In this document: piece by piece, positions 33,501 through 46,083 of the stretch | How positions within the stretch are numbered: position 1 is the stretch's first letter | Layout: every line of letters begins with the position of its first letter | Assembly: GCA_021234155.1 (NCBI GenBank) | Contig: JAJEKV010000009.1 | Coordinates: 13,150,546 to 13,214,545 of the forward strand | DNA: 64,000 nucleotides | Direction: 5' to 3' | Source of the DNA: Isoetes taiwanensis | Lineage: Eukaryota; Streptophyta; Lycopodiopsida; Isoetales; Isoetaceae | Position numbers and translations under genes: made by a program | Notes under the pieces: model-generated | The model's database searches: none | What the model saw: the letters and a program-made list of their open reading frames with translations, nothing else | What the model was told of the DNA's origin: nothing

Positions 33501-36500
33501 GTTCTGCTTTTGCTATAAACCATGGTTCGTAGCGCATAAAGGAATGGCCGCTTCCTCCATTCGTTTATGGATTTTCATTAATGGAGTTTATATATAGACA
33601 ATTTTATGGTCTAAATTATTCTTGATCCCGATCGTCGATTCAAGATTTTACAGCTTAAGTTGTTTTAGATATATCTTATGTGATCTTACGGTCTAGATTG
33701 ATTTTAATTCTTGGTTCAAAATTCTACGGCTCATGTTGCATGCTCAGGCTTTTGCTATTTTCAACTACTTTAGGAAGCGGCTTTGAATACTCGTATTTTT
33801 ATGTTAAATTGTACAAACGTTTTCCATAGCTTATTTATGAGCATGTGTTATAGTTTAGGGCATGACACAAGCTCAGTTGTCAGGTATGTCTTGATGGCAA
33901 TAGGATTTAAGGAGCCTCAAAGACTGTTGTATAAGGGAACCTTGGTACATGAGGTTCCAACAAGAACTTGGAAGGAACTCGAGATTGTTGTATGGTGAAC
34001 ATTCAACGTCTGGAGGTTCCAACAAGGAACTTTCAAGGAAACTGGCAGCTGTTAGGTTCCAAATGCCATAGTTTCTTTGTCGTGGCCTACTTCATGCCCC
34101 GATCGTGGCTGCTTTTTGGATGCAAACCAGATAATCGTCTAATTTTTTTGAGAGGTTTGAAGGCTTGAGTAAGCATGCATCTTGTCAGACTATGGCTATG
34201 GAAAGAAAAGCAACTGAAGAGAAAAAGATAATACATAATACTATCTACATCGCATTCCCATCCTAATCGAACTCGTTGAGGTGTTTCGAGCTCTCTTTCT
34301 GCCAGTCGTAAAAGCAGGTTAAACAACATTGTGTTGCTTAAGCCAATCAAGCCATTGCCATTTGGCAAAGTTTCTTCCTCTGAAACTTGCCTCAAGCTTT
34401 CGCGCTGCAAGCGTTCTGGTAGATTTGGATTTCTGATAATATTTACCTACCAGAGAATGCTGCTTCCATGTCACATGAATGCATATCTACCTTTGCTCCA
34501 TGCATTGGCATGGTTTTCCTTGCTGGAATGCAGGGTAAAGGTGCATTTCTTATACGTAGACGCCCCTCCGTGGGGCAAAGCGCCCTAAATACTCCAGCAT
34601 TGTCTCTGCAATCAGATCTGGGCTTGGGCGTTTCTCTTTGCGATCAGATTTGTGGGAGGTGCCGCTAGAGCACTGTTAGAAATGGCACTCGAAGGTTATA
34701 TAAAATGAAAAATATTGGTAATTTTAGGTAACCACAGGTGATAGGTTACATTTTAATGAAGTGTTTTGACTTTGCTTAGGAGTCTCATCTTTTTTTCTGC
34801 AAGGTACAAAGCTACATTTTCATTAGATGGATTTTGAACTACTCTATCAATCCAATTTGGGCACTATGACTAAGTGTGTGTCTAAAAAGAAATAGAAATT
34901 TTGTATACATCTTTAATACTTTCAATCTACACATTGGTTACAAAAAGGACTCTAGATATCGTCAACATTTAGATTGTCAATCTACAGATGAAACATAGAG
35001 AAACATAATTCTTTCTATGTTAATTTATTATTTTTGAGTTTACAAAAGGAGAAAGATATTTTGAGCCATTGAGTTATGAGTAAACTTCCAAAATAGCCAT
35101 ATTTTGGAAGTATTTGCACATAGGTTTAGACGTATTCTTAGAGTATTTGCACATCTAGCGGCTGTGGTTCCTTGGTGGTTTTCCGACAATTTTTTCTTTT
35201 TTGGGAAAAGTTTTTTAGAATTAAGATTTTTTTTTGGTAGATATGCCTTAGAAAAACGTCTACTATTGTAAGAACCAATGAAGTTTTTCTCGGCCCGGCA
35301 TTGAGTCCGGTAGAGAAATTGTTAGGTCTATAGATGTACAATGGTGGCACACCCCTTGCAAATGGTACATTTGTAGATGCTACAAACATTATGTCAATAG
35401 ATGGATAGATGGACGGATAGATGGATGGATAGTATTTTTACGTCATATCACATGGTAGCATCTCACAGGAACATATGAGAGTCTGATGATGAGCCCAATG
35501 ATTATGATAGTGGCTATGAGGATGCAAGTGTTTCCAGTTATGACTTTCATGGTGAGAGAGTTGCACATAGATATGTCATTGCCTCTATGGCGCCTGCGCC
35601 TTTCAAGTACTCCTTCAAGAGATAGAAATAGGGTGAAAATTAGAATGTCTTAACCACAGGCATTGCCTAGCCATGTTAATGCAGGAAGAAAACCACACAA
35701 CTACAAGATTGCCCAATGAAACCAGCCCTAAATGGCATGTCCACATTTTGTTAGACATTCCTAATTTGTCAAAACCAGAATTAGAGCGAGATGATGGCCT
35801 GGATTATGACACTTCTTCTAGAATCATTATAGAGAGGACCAAGTGAGTAGATCTGGCAAAGATTACCGTTATGAGAATAGAGAAGCTGACTTTAAGTTTT
35901 CCTATTTTTTAATGGTGAATTCAATCTAGATGAGGCATATTTCCTAGTAGTTGAATGAATTTTATTTGAATACAAAAGATTAGAGCCTTCTAATGCTCAT
36001 AAGAATTTCAATACAGTCATCCCTTGTTGCACTAAGAACTCCAATTCCATCTTATCTCCATGGCTGCTTCTAAGCTTTGAAAGCAATCACTTGAACCAAT
36101 GTTTCAAAAGGAGAGGATGGTTTCCATCCATTATCCTTTCATTTTGAAAATATCAACTAGATAGATCCCTACCAATGGCTTCAACCAACTGCCTCCATAT
36201 AAATCTAATTTCCCTTAGTGTAATGCCTATAGATCATGATATGGTACAAGCTTGAGGGAGTGGTCCATGGTGAAAGAGCCAAAGAAATAAGGGCAAAGCT
36301 ATGAAAATTTATCTACAATTACAAGAGCCCTATTACAAGGTAAGGTTACGTTATTAATAGAAAAAGGGTATGGATGGACCAAGGCTATGATAGGGGATAA
36401 CTTACCTTTTAATTAATACAAGAAATCTATCGCAGCGGCCTTGCGGTCGCCACGAACATTTCTCTTCTCCAACGCGCTGCAAAAGAAGTTTTGTGCTAAG

Positions 36501-36700
36501 TCGAATAGATCTCAATTCTGGACATCCTTGAGATGCGAAAGAATATGCAGGAGTTGAACCTGCGCTATTGCCATCTGTTTTGCGCCCGTAGGATAGATAG
36601 GTGCTATAACCGACTACCATGGGATTCCCATTATTTTCTGTCTCCTCTGTTCTTTTTATCGATGGCTTGACCTAGGCTATTACCGTGATGAATATTCTTT
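33501..36700. other. Noncoding stretch
   Basis: No coding similarity seen. (GATG/GATA)n microsatellite at about 35,398-35,432. A T-arm-like GCAGGTTCAACTCCTGC lies on the minus strand near 36,550, without a matching acceptor stem. Confidence 0.5.
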
Positions 36701-36713
36701 TCATTTATTTATT

Positions 36714-36840
36714 TTTAATTTTATTTTTATTTTTATTTTTATTTTTATTTTTATTTTTATTTTTATTTTTATTTTTATTTTTATTTTTATTTTTATTTTT
36801 ATTTTTATTTTTATTTTTATTTTTATTTTTATTTTTATAT
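36714..36840. repeat. (ATTTTT)n microsatellite
   Basis: About twenty perfect hexamer repeats. Lys/Asn/Ile-repeat open frames on the minus strand are its translation and not genes. A GCGGGTTTTGGACATTGGCT motif is duplicated just after it (36,858 and 36,898). Confidence 0.98.
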
Positions 36841-37207
36841 TTGCACCGATGACAGTCAGCGGGTTTTGGACATTGGCTGGCATCAACCATTACCAATAGC
36901 GGGTTTTGGACATTGGCTGTTATCGCGATGGATGTTCTATTCATTTATTTCATTTTATTTTTTGCATCCAATGATAGTCAGGGGGTTTTGGGCTTTGGAT
37001 GGGGTTTGCCCATTACCAATAGCTTGACCACTAGGCTGGCATCGCGATGTTATTTATTATATTCTTTTGTTACTTTTCTGTTCAACTCCTCAAAGAAATT
37101 TATCGCGGCGACTTTGGTCCAGAATGGTGCAAAAGAGGCCCAAATCTAACTGGCAATGGGTGTTAAAGAAACCTTATATTCAGCTAGAAAACCAAGTGTC
37201 TAGCTTC

Positions 37208-37470
37208 GTTCAGTCGAGTCATGCCCTAGACGTCATCTCTGAAATTCTTCCAAAATTCCCTTAGATTCTGTGCAAATTCTCTTCATATTCTATTAGATTC
37301 CTTCAAAATCCCTAACATTTCAAAAGATATGCAAATATTCTTCTAGATTCAGTCGAGTCATGCCCTAGACATCATCTCTAAAAGTCTTCCAAGATCCCCT
37401 TAGATTCTATGCAAGATCCTCTTCATATTCTATTAGATTTCTTCAAAACCCCTAATATTTCGAAAGATAG
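37208..37470. repeat. Tandem duplication, about 140-bp units
   Basis: CAGTCGAGTCATGCCCTAGA and the following CTTAGATTCT, CTCTTCATATTCTATTAGAT blocks occur twice (from about 37,211 and 37,350) with modest divergence. Confidence 0.85.
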
Positions 37471-38439
37471 GGCCCTACTTGGAATGTGAGTTTGCTTCAC
37501 TAGCTAGTCATAGTTAATTATCCTTTTTCATCTTTATCTTATTTAGTTTGTAATACACATATTTATCTCACATCGTGAAATGCATATGCAATGCACTCTT
37601 ATAAGGAAAAATCTATATGTATTTCAAAGTTTATAGATAATTTGAAATGTTCAGTTTTGTTGCAGATTATATTGCTTACAGGAAATACGTCACCCTATAG
37701 CAAATGTCCTTTGTTGTGGCAGTCATGAAGGATTTGCCAAACACCATATGGACCTTCTCAAGAATTCCCAAAACCTTGAGTTCCTCAGTTATATCTTTGA
37801 ACATGACATTTAATGAGACGCTTGGCAAGACTTGAAGCAAGCAGTGTGAAACATGGTGGACATTAAAAGTACTTCAACAACTGCTGCAAGGTCTGTGCCA
37901 GACCTTTTGTAACTGGGTACCTTATGCAAAAGTACCATTTGATTGTGTATTGCCACATCATCAGATATTTATCTGCGTCAAAGTTATTATTTTTCATATT
38001 TATTCCAGTTGAAGCAACTAACAAATGCAAATTTTCTGTTAGAATAGCGAAGTCTAGTAAGCAACAAGTTTATCTCTCTCTCTGAACATAGTAGTTTTTC
38101 TTTTTATTTATACTTGACGAATTACCTCTGCAATTTATTTGATCTTGCAGACCATTCTAACAGTTTGATGTAGCACAAGACCTTCTCAAGGATTGCTGAA
38201 GGCTCAAGCATTTAGAGATGGAAACGAGCCTTTAATAGAGACTAGCTGGTCTTCAAATTAGCAGAAAAGGGAATAGTTTGTACTATAGACACAATGAATG
38301 ATGGCCAAGATTCAGGTGTCTTACCCAAAGCATAATTCTCCTATGCACTTTGATCACATGTACTCCAACAGCTGCTGCAAGGTCTGTGCCAAACCTTCTG
38401 TATATGACATGCATGAAAACATCCAGGGTGTGCAGAAGA

Positions 38440-38772
38440 ACTTCCTTGGTTGGTTGCAACTACCCTGGAACAAAGGCAGGGCTTCATGGCTGTGTCAATG
38501 ATATGAAGCGTATGCACTAAGGCCTGGTAGAAAAGTTTGGGTTTTCAGAAGAGGATATTACTATGCTTTTGGACACCGATCCTGAGACCCCAAAGCCCAC
38601 AAGAGCGAATGTTCGCAAGGCTTTGGCTAATCTAGTGCAAGAAGCATAGCCTGGTGATGTCTTGTTTTTCCATTATAGCGGCCATGGCGTCAGAGTCCCT
38701 GCGGAGTCTGGCGAGCAGGACGATTTTGGTTATGACGAGTGCATTGTGCCATGTGACATGAATCTTATTATA
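38440..38772 (+). pseudogene. Metacaspase (type II-like) pseudogene, 5' exon
   Basis: One continuous plus-strand frame reads LVGCNYPGTKAGLHGCVND (38,446 on), [55 protein letters not shown] and [14 protein letters not shown], the opening half of the metacaspase p20 domain. The catalytic His (YSGHG) is present. TAA at 38,518-38,520 and TAG at 38,647-38,649 interrupt it. The frame reaches a splice-donor-like ATAG-GTTCC at 38,772. The exon with the catalytic Cys (SCHSG) was not found downstream. Plant metacaspases are Arg/Lys-specific cysteine proteases. Arg/Lys cleavage cannot be expected from this relic. Confidence 0.85.
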
Positions 38773-40700
38773 GGTTCCTTCTACATCTCATTTGATGACT
38801 TGTTTATTGCATCTTTTATAGTTTCTTTAGTTCTTTAGACCCAAACCCTTCTATGAATCAGATCTTGATAATTGTTAGATTCAATTCAAATATCGGAGAT
38901 CTTAGTAATTTGCATTGCGAAAACCAACTGACCTGAGATCTGCAACAAATCTTAACCAATCCAACGAAACCTCTTCAGCAACAAATTGACGCCATCCTTC
39001 TGCATAACATTCAAATCCACCATAGCCAGAGCCTTCGAAGATCCGCTGGTTTTCTCTGTCGACTTTTGCTGAAGCAGCTTCAAATTTGCCAGTTTTTGCT
39101 AAGTCCTCTGCTTCTTTACGCCGATTTTTGAGCTAGAACAGCCAACCTGAGGTTAGAATCCTCAGTAAGACATAGCTATGGCAGATGACCGTCGGATTTT
39201 GTCTGCGACAGACCCACCTGCCCATCAGATAAACGTGGCGTAGAACAGGTCGCCTCTTTTTTCTTTTTTCTTAAAGCTCCTATTTTTTTTCCTCTTGCCC
39301 ATAATACATATTAAGAAAAGGCATGCATGAGGTCCTTTAAATGTAGTTGTGCATAATGGTGGCTGTAATCTTGGTAAGCACATACTCAAAGAAGAATATT
39401 ATAAAAGAAAGGAGCAATGATCAGAAGGAGGAGTCAAAAGTAGCGGTTCTCTTTGGTGTTCGCCTATCTGCTGACATGGCAGATAAAAAATGACTATTTG
39501 TGAACCGCAGCTAGCGACCCCCTTTTTTCTATCTCGGTTCTCAGAGATTGATACTCCAATACCTTAAAAAAATCTCGAGATGAATCTGCTTGATCGGAGG
39601 TTGTGGAAAAATCAAACAGTATTCATCTTATCCCGAAAGCCAAGAGTGATTGCCTTGTTCTATAGATCTTTCTGAGGTGGATCCAGCTGGATAAAAAAGG
39701 GTTATGTGCCATATTATTTTTCCTTCAGATAATCTAAAGTTTTTTTTAACAATAATGAGTTAGAGCTATCTATTCTGATCTTTTTTTAGTCTTTCATGTC
39801 AATTCATATTAGAGTCGTGTTCCAATCCAAGAGCTTATTAAGTGGCCATGAGCATTGCAAAATTTATAGCAAACCAGATTACTTTGTCACTGGCAACATG
39901 CCAATCTGTCTATTAAGAACAACTGTAGCAATTAGCTTTAGTATAGTTGCCTGATAATTCTCAACAGCTCATTGTCAAGCAACCCACTACTAGTTAATCC
40001 TCCTTTGCCAGTTAGTCCAGTTAATCTTTCTTCCTCCTCGTAGTCCTATTCAAGCAAATATTACTACTAGAATCAAGTGGTTAGAAAAGGTGGACAATAT
40101 GCCAACATACTTAGGAATGGAGAGGAATCCTCATGTGGTTTTGAATTTGTTTTGCAACTTGGGAGAGTATCTTTGAAGGGATTAGAGCTACTAAAGCACA
40201 TAAACTCTCTATGCCATGGACAAGTATCTTGCAAATGTTGCAAGTATTTGGTAGCAAAGGAGGAAGAAAATCGTTCCTCTTATTAAGACATGTGCAGAAT
40301 AAACAAGATGCTGCGCACGGAGGGTTGCCCTCCATGGCCGGAGGGTTAAGTGGCTTAAATCATAGTTGAAAGTCATGTTTTGACAATTAATTCAAATCGC
40401 TACTTCTAGACAATAGAATACTTGATAACATGGCTTTATGGGAATTGGCCTGAAGAAATGTCTGGTGCTTGCCATGGAAGAAGTATTGTAGACGCATAAG
40501 GACAAGTGTAATAGAGCAAAAAATGGAAATACATATTTTATTAGCATAGAAATGAGAGAACTCCTTGAAGACCTCTGATCGCTTTTTTGTCACGGAGAGC
40601 TTCAAACATCTGAGGAGCAGGTTTTGTAGAGGAATGAAACATTGGTGCATAGCCTAACTCCAAACCTCGCAAGAAAAAGCGAAACCCAATGATTGCATAC
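38773..40700. other. Noncoding stretch
   Basis: No coding similarity seen. Short open frames here show no family signature. Confidence 0.45.
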
Positions 40701-40726
40701 TCAAAATGCAAGATGTATGCTACACA

Positions 40727-40867
<141 letters not shown>

Positions 40868-41339
40868 GGCGATGGCGCAGAAAAGGGTAAAGAAGGGGAC
40901 GGTGGGTCTTCCTCAAGCTCAGTCTTTACTGCTGATGATGAAAGGTGTGGACTCCGGCATATGAAAGGATAAAAAGCTTAAAAAAGGGAAAAAGTAGACT
41001 TTGGGTCATCGATTCGCAGGCATCGTCTTCCGATGAGAATGGGGTTTAAATTTCTTGTGGCGAGTGCCCGCACCGCCATTGGGGTTTTGATCAAGACATC
41101 TGCGGCGAGGATGCTCGGGCAGTCCGGCTACGAGGTTGGGTCTCTCCAGGCGTTCGGTTAGTTGCTTCTGTCGAACCTATTCTTGCCAAATCGTAGCAAC
41201 AAAATGGATCGATAAATGGGTTCCAGCGGCGGATGTTGGGCCTCTGCAAACCGGTAATAACGGGGATGGAACTTCGTGGTAAATCGGCGGGGATCACGAT
41301 TCTGTGTGACGAGCAAACACTCAAGCAAATTTATTTGGG

Positions 41340-42011
41340 ATGCGATCGGTCTTATGCCAGATGCTAAATGAGATGTCTGCATCTCGAACTTTGATGCTCA
41401 AAATTCTGGAAATGATGGAGCAGACAAGAAAGGAGGCTGCTGCAAAAGAGGCAAAAGTACTGGAACTTCTGCAAGGTATGACTGATTCCATTCATACATT
41501 GAAGCAAGAAAACCTCTCCCTTATGCAACAGATAACGAATTTGAAAGAAACACCTGCTGTCACATATCAGGGAGATGATTATGAAAGCTTTGCAGATGTA
41601 GTCAATAAACTGAATGATAGAGTGGATAGTCTGCTGGAAAAGCAGGAACAAGAGAAACGGGCCCTGAATATCAGAATTGCAGAGAAAGAGGATGAAAACA
41701 CTAAAGAGGAAGTTGGAGAATTTCTTAGGCATCATTTGCAGCTGACAGGGGAAGGCATAATAAACGCATACAGGGTAGGAAAGAAAGCAGCTGGAGATCG
41801 CAACATACTTGTTAAATTTGTAAACGAAGAAACAAAAATGAGAGTGATGCATCAATGCACAGCTTTACGAGGGAAGAACATCTGGATAAACGATGATCTT
41901 ACCTTTGCGCAGCTCGCTCAAAGGAAAGAAGAAATAAAGAAAGTCAAGGAAGCCAAACAGAGCGGCAGGAGAGCTTTCCTAAGAAATGGGAAAGCAGTTA
42001 TTGCCGAATAG
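41340..42011 (+). CDS. LINE ORF1 protein
   Basis: 223 codons. Residues about 20-120 are rich in Glu, Lys, Leu and Gln with heptad-like spacing and probably form a coiled coil. Residues about 150-220 (NILVKFVNEETKMRVMHQCT, IWINDDLTFAQLAQRKEEIK, SGRRAFLRNGKAVI) resemble the C-terminal domain of L1-type ORF1 proteins, where INEDLT, R+E and +A+xR+GK+I positions are conserved. Such proteins bind element RNA as chaperones. The first Met is uncertain and the true start may be upstream. The frame is intact and ends at TAG, after which the same frame continues into the endonuclease. Confidence 0.75.
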   Translation: MRSVLCQMLNEMSASRTLMLKILEMMEQTRKEAAAKEAKVLELLQGMTDSIHTLKQENLSLMQQITNLKETPAVTYQGDDYESFADVVNKLNDRVDSLLEKQEQEKRALNIRIAEKEDENTKEEVGEFLRHHLQLTGEGIINAYRVGKKAAGDRNILVKFVNEETKMRVMHQCTALRGKNIWINDDLTFAQLAQRKEEIKKVKEAKQSGRRAFLRNGKAVIAE

Positions 42012-43934
42012 GGAATAAAGACCATCAGGTTATGCGCGTGGAACATCAATGGGAAAGTAGAAGAGGTTGCATTTCTCAACGATGTTCTCGAATCTTGGGA
42101 CGTGGTATTTTTACTTGAGACACACGAGCATGAAGAACATAGTTTACCAGAAATTCATGGATTTAACTTAATGCATTCAGTATGGCATAAGAAAAACTGG
42201 AGAAGGAAAGGCTTTGGAGGAATAGCATGCTACATTCGTAGCAACATCAAACATATGTTTTCTATAGCTAAGAAGAATTCAGCAAAGGAACATATTTGGC
42301 TAGAAGTTGCAGGCTCACGTAGAAATATTTATATAGCTGGCTGTTACTATCCGCCTAGAGAATCCCCCACCTATATGGTGGAAGAGATGGATAAGGATGA
42401 CCCTTTCCACCATCTGGAACAGGATGTGTTGGATCTAGGGAGGCATGGAGATCAGGGTAAATTTTAAGGACCCTAAATGTTTTCGTATCCAAATAAAGGT
42501 TGGCTAAAGCTATAAAAACAAGAGTCCGTACATTTTTTTTTTTGGGAAATGTGATCCAGTCAAGCCTTTTAGTTTTCTTCCCACTTGGCGAAATCATAAA
42601 GTTCGTATAATTTAAAAATTCTTATGTTGGCAATTTTGTCTTTGTTGGTGGTAGCTAAACGGCAACTGTTGAACTAAGCAAGTTACCATGCGTATTTTAG
42701 TTGATATATTTAAAGAGAAGTGATAATGTGCATGTATCTGTGGGTACCAACAACAATAAAAAGATGATGATGATGATGCATATCTAACCATGGGGTTGGG
42801 TCTGACAATCTTCCGTATTCAGACGAACTACATTGTATGCTATGTGAATGGAAATAGCAAACATAATAAAAAAGGTGGGAGTTTTTTTCAATGTTAAACA
42901 TTGCAATAGTGTAATGGTTGTGGTTCTTCAATATGGCGATTCCTAAATGAAAGATGTATCTGAATAGATTAGACATGGCTATTTGAATTGATCTGGGCGC
43001 GCCTAATCAGCTTCAGGGAAGGCGATTCAGCACGCCAATGCCGCAGTCAATCTCGGCTAAACCCTGAACGTCCAAAATTTTCCCCCTTTTGGAATGGCTA
43101 ATTTTTTATTTTTTTTAAGAAATGACCCTTATAAACTTTAGCCACGAAATTTTAGTAAAGGTCTAAAAAATCGCCATTTGGCGAGTTTTAGCCTCTCTTT
43201 ATTACCCTGATGGAGATATCCTTTTAATGGGAGATTTTAATGCCAGAATTGCTAATGAGCAAGCCTATTTAATGGGCGGATCAGGAGATCCCTTATGGAT
43301 GGAGAGACTGGATGAGGCAGACTTACAGGTAAATGGTTGGGACAGAGCCACAGAGGATCAATCCAAAGATATACAACCACAAGGTATGCATCTTTTGAAT
43401 ATGTGTAGCGGTTTAGACCTCATCATACTGAATGGTATCAGTAAATTCCCCCAATCAAAGAAATGTACATCTAAAGGCGTTATGGGAATTGGATCCAGTG
43501 TTGTTGATCTGGTTATGACAGGGACTCATATGGTGGATAGCATTAGTGACTTGAGTATTGATGAGGGCATACCAACTTCTGACCATTTCCCCATTGTAGT
43601 GCACTTAAGTCTTCAGGATCAGGGTGTTATAAGCACACCTAATCCAGAAACGCAAATGAGGATAAACATGGACCCACGTAAGATGAATGTTTTTAAAAAG
43701 ATGTGTGAACAACACGCTAAGGAGCTTACATGGCCAGAGAACTTAGTAGAATTGGATACGATGCTTACCTCTATGTTACTTGAGATGGCTCATAAATGCT
43801 TTATACCCAGTCGTGCATTGAAAGGATTGCCATGTAATGGGTGGTATGACACGGAATGTAAAAGTAAGAGGTTGGAATTTAAGACTGCAATACAGGAAGA
43901 TAAGGCAAAGTCCAGAAGGAATATCGACAACTAG
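42012..43934 (+). pseudogene. LINE ORF2 endonuclease domain, split by a hAT insertion
   Basis: The N-terminal part (42,012-42,452) reads IRLCAWNINGK, VVFLLETHEHEEHS (catalytic Glu region), FGGIACYIRSN and IYIAGCYYPP. The C-terminal part (43,210-43,934) reads ILLMGDFNARIA, GSSVVDLVMTG and PTSDHFPIVVHL, with the GDFN and SDH motifs of the exonuclease-endonuclease-phosphatase fold that nicks the target DNA. Both parts are in frame 0, and the inserted 765 bases (element plus one target copy) are a multiple of three. No Met precedes the first beta strand after the ORF1 stop. A frameshift lies near 43,925. Confidence 0.85.
42453..43209. mobile_element. Non-autonomous hAT-type DNA transposon inserted in the LINE
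   Basis: Ends are CAGGGTAA and TTACCCTG, an 8-bp perfect terminal inverted repeat, flanked by a perfect 8-bp target duplication ATGGAGAT (42,445-42,452 and 43,210-43,217). Eight-base duplications and CAGGG-type ends are typical of the hAT superfamily. The 757-bp interior has no transposase. It interrupts the endonuclease between GRHGD and ILLMGDFN. Confidence 0.92.
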
Positions 43935-44951
43935 TGAGAAGGAAAAAACGAGCATATTACCAAACCAAACAGGAAACACTGGTAAATGAACTGATATCAC
44001 AGCCAAAAAAATTCGGCTGAAGGCAAAAAAACAGCAGACTAGTCCTTTAGAGGTGGATAGTTTACTACAACAACTGCATAAACTATATCACGTAGCGGGA
44101 TTGCATGAGGAAATGGGCAGACAAGGTGATAATCTCACTTTTTCAGAAGCAGATATATATGAAGGGCTGAAATCACTTTCGGGTGGCAAGGCAGCTGATG
44201 CACTTGGGTTAATGGCGGAAATGATAAAATGGGCTGGTCCAGCTGTAACCAGTGCCATCACGAAAATGATGAATAGGGCGTTGGTTGAAGGTTTTCCTCA
44301 CACATGGCAAGTCAATAGAGTGGTACCAATCCATAAAGCAGGAGACGTTAACGACCCAAGCAACTATAGAATGATCATGGTAAGCAGTCTCTTTTCAAAA
44401 TTATTTGCTAAGCTTATAGAGATAAAGTTAAGTGATTGCACAATGTCAGAGCATCGGGACAAGCAGGTTTTAGGCCTAACAGGTCTACACTAGACCACTT
44501 AATTACTATGAGAGCAGTGGCAGATGCTGTGAAGAAAACTAAAAAGCCGCTCTTTGCTTGCTTTGTGGATCTTACTAAAGCTTTCGATATGCTCAGAAGA
44601 GGGAACATCTGGGAATACATGGACCACATAGGTGTACCACAGGAGCTCAGAAACGCAGTATCAGTACTATATGAGAAGGTGTTGGTAAGTCTATCATTTT
44701 CGCTAAACAAATCATGTAAAGCAGAGATAATCAGTAATATTGGGGTGAAGCAAGGATGCCCTCTATCCCCTACATTATTTGGGATATATATAGACCAATT
44801 AGAGATGTGGATGCAGAGACATAGTGGAGGGGGGACCACAATTGCAGGATACTTGCTTATTCTACTCCCGTATCGCATCGATATTGTTATCTTTGCTCTG
44901 AGTCACCACGATATCACGAGACACTTGGAGGCATTAGCCAATTTTACGTGA
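43935..44951 (+). pseudogene. LINE reverse transcriptase
   Basis: In three frames: SLSGGKAADALGLMAEMIKW (44,175), TWQVNRVVPIHKAGDVNDPS, NYRMIMVSSLFSKLFAKLIE; then GQAGFRPNRSTLDHLITMRA (44,460), FACFVDLTKAFDMLRRGNIW (catalytic Asp), NIGVKQGCPLSPTLFGIYID. The polymerase YADD box, expected before IVIFA, reads YRID (44,871-44,882). The domain order is that of non-LTR reverse transcriptases. Frameshifts near 44,020 and 44,440 and the damaged YADD box mean no activity. Confidence 0.88.
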
Positions 44952-46083
44952 CGCTACTAAAATGCAGGTGAACACGAATAAGACTAAAATTCTCATTTTG
45001 GAAAAGAGTTCATAATTTCCACTTCCAATATAAGGGAGAAGAGGTGGAAATAGTAGACACGTATAAATATTTGGGGCTTATAGTGGACCACAATTATGGG
45101 TGGAACAAAGGCGCTTAGGCAACACACCGCGATCTTTGGGATTAAGGCACTATGCAATGCAATGAAAATGCAAAAAGCAAAAGGGATTGTAGACCTGAAA
45201 CTCAAGAAGATGTTGTATCAAACCTTGGTTAGGACGGTTGTGTTGTATGGATGTGAGGTTTGGGGGCCGCCTGCTCTCTCAAGAAATGTGGAAAAGAGTT
45301 GAGAAAATTCAAAAGAAATTTCTCCCCCAGAAACTAGGGGTTAAAATGCAAACCCCATATCATATGATATTGGCTGAAGCGGATGGAGATGTTAGAAGTG
45401 AAGCATTATTTCGGCCCGCTCAAATATGTGCAAAAAGTTCACGACATGGATGCCGATAGGCTACCGGGTTGGCAATGCAAATGATACAGAGATCTTAAGG
45501 GTTGGTATAATGAGGTGGGCAAATGGATGGGCAAGTGGGGAATGGTGCTAGAAGATATGCCATCAGAGGAGGATGAGCTAAGGGAATGGGTCTACGCGCA
45601 TGTCAGAGAAAAAGCTTGGTATAATGCAGGCACGAAGATGGCATTTTACAAAAAAGAAATTAATCCAGCGCTTGGAGAAGCACCGCATCTCTTGGGTAAG
45701 TTATCTTATTTTAAAAGACATTTATTGTGCAGACTAAGATTAAGTTCACGTCACTTGGGAGTGGAGGTTGGTAGATGGGGGAACCTCCCCCACACCTCCT
45801 ACGCATACGTAAAACATGTGGAGCTGATGTACTTGAGGATGAGGCACACCTTATTCTTCACTGTCCTGCATATGAAAATTTAAGGAGACGGATGGGTATT
45901 CCTACCGGGATCTCTTTATATGATTTCTTTGCGCTACCAGGTGCAACCACCAGTGACTACTTGATAGAGGTGATGAAAGTGAGAGACGTGTCAATAAGAA
46001 ACTATAAACACCTACTGAAATTATATAAGAAAGAGAGTAGTGAGACTAATGATGCCCTGATTGAGGGTACATTAGAGTTCTAG
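44952..46083 (+). pseudogene. LINE ORF2 C-terminal region with CxxC-H-C knuckle
   Basis: Pieces in several frames: VDTYKYLGLIVDHNYGW (45,050), LVRTVVLYGCEVWGPPALS (45,225), LSYFKRHLLCRLRLSSRHLG (45,700) and CKTCGADVLEDEAHLILHCP (about 45,805-45,865), followed by an open frame to TAG at 46,081-46,083. The Cys/His block is the nucleic-acid-binding knuckle seen at the end of many LINE ORF2 proteins. Confidence 0.75.

Noticed and set aside
36540-36620. Possible tRNA on the minus strand (GCAGGTTCAACTCCTGC).
   Set aside because: The T arm is good, but the 5' side does not pair with the putative acceptor stem and no proper anticodon arm can be drawn.
36701-36944. Lys/Ile/Asn-repeat open frames.
   Set aside because: Direct translation of the (ATTTTT)n microsatellite.
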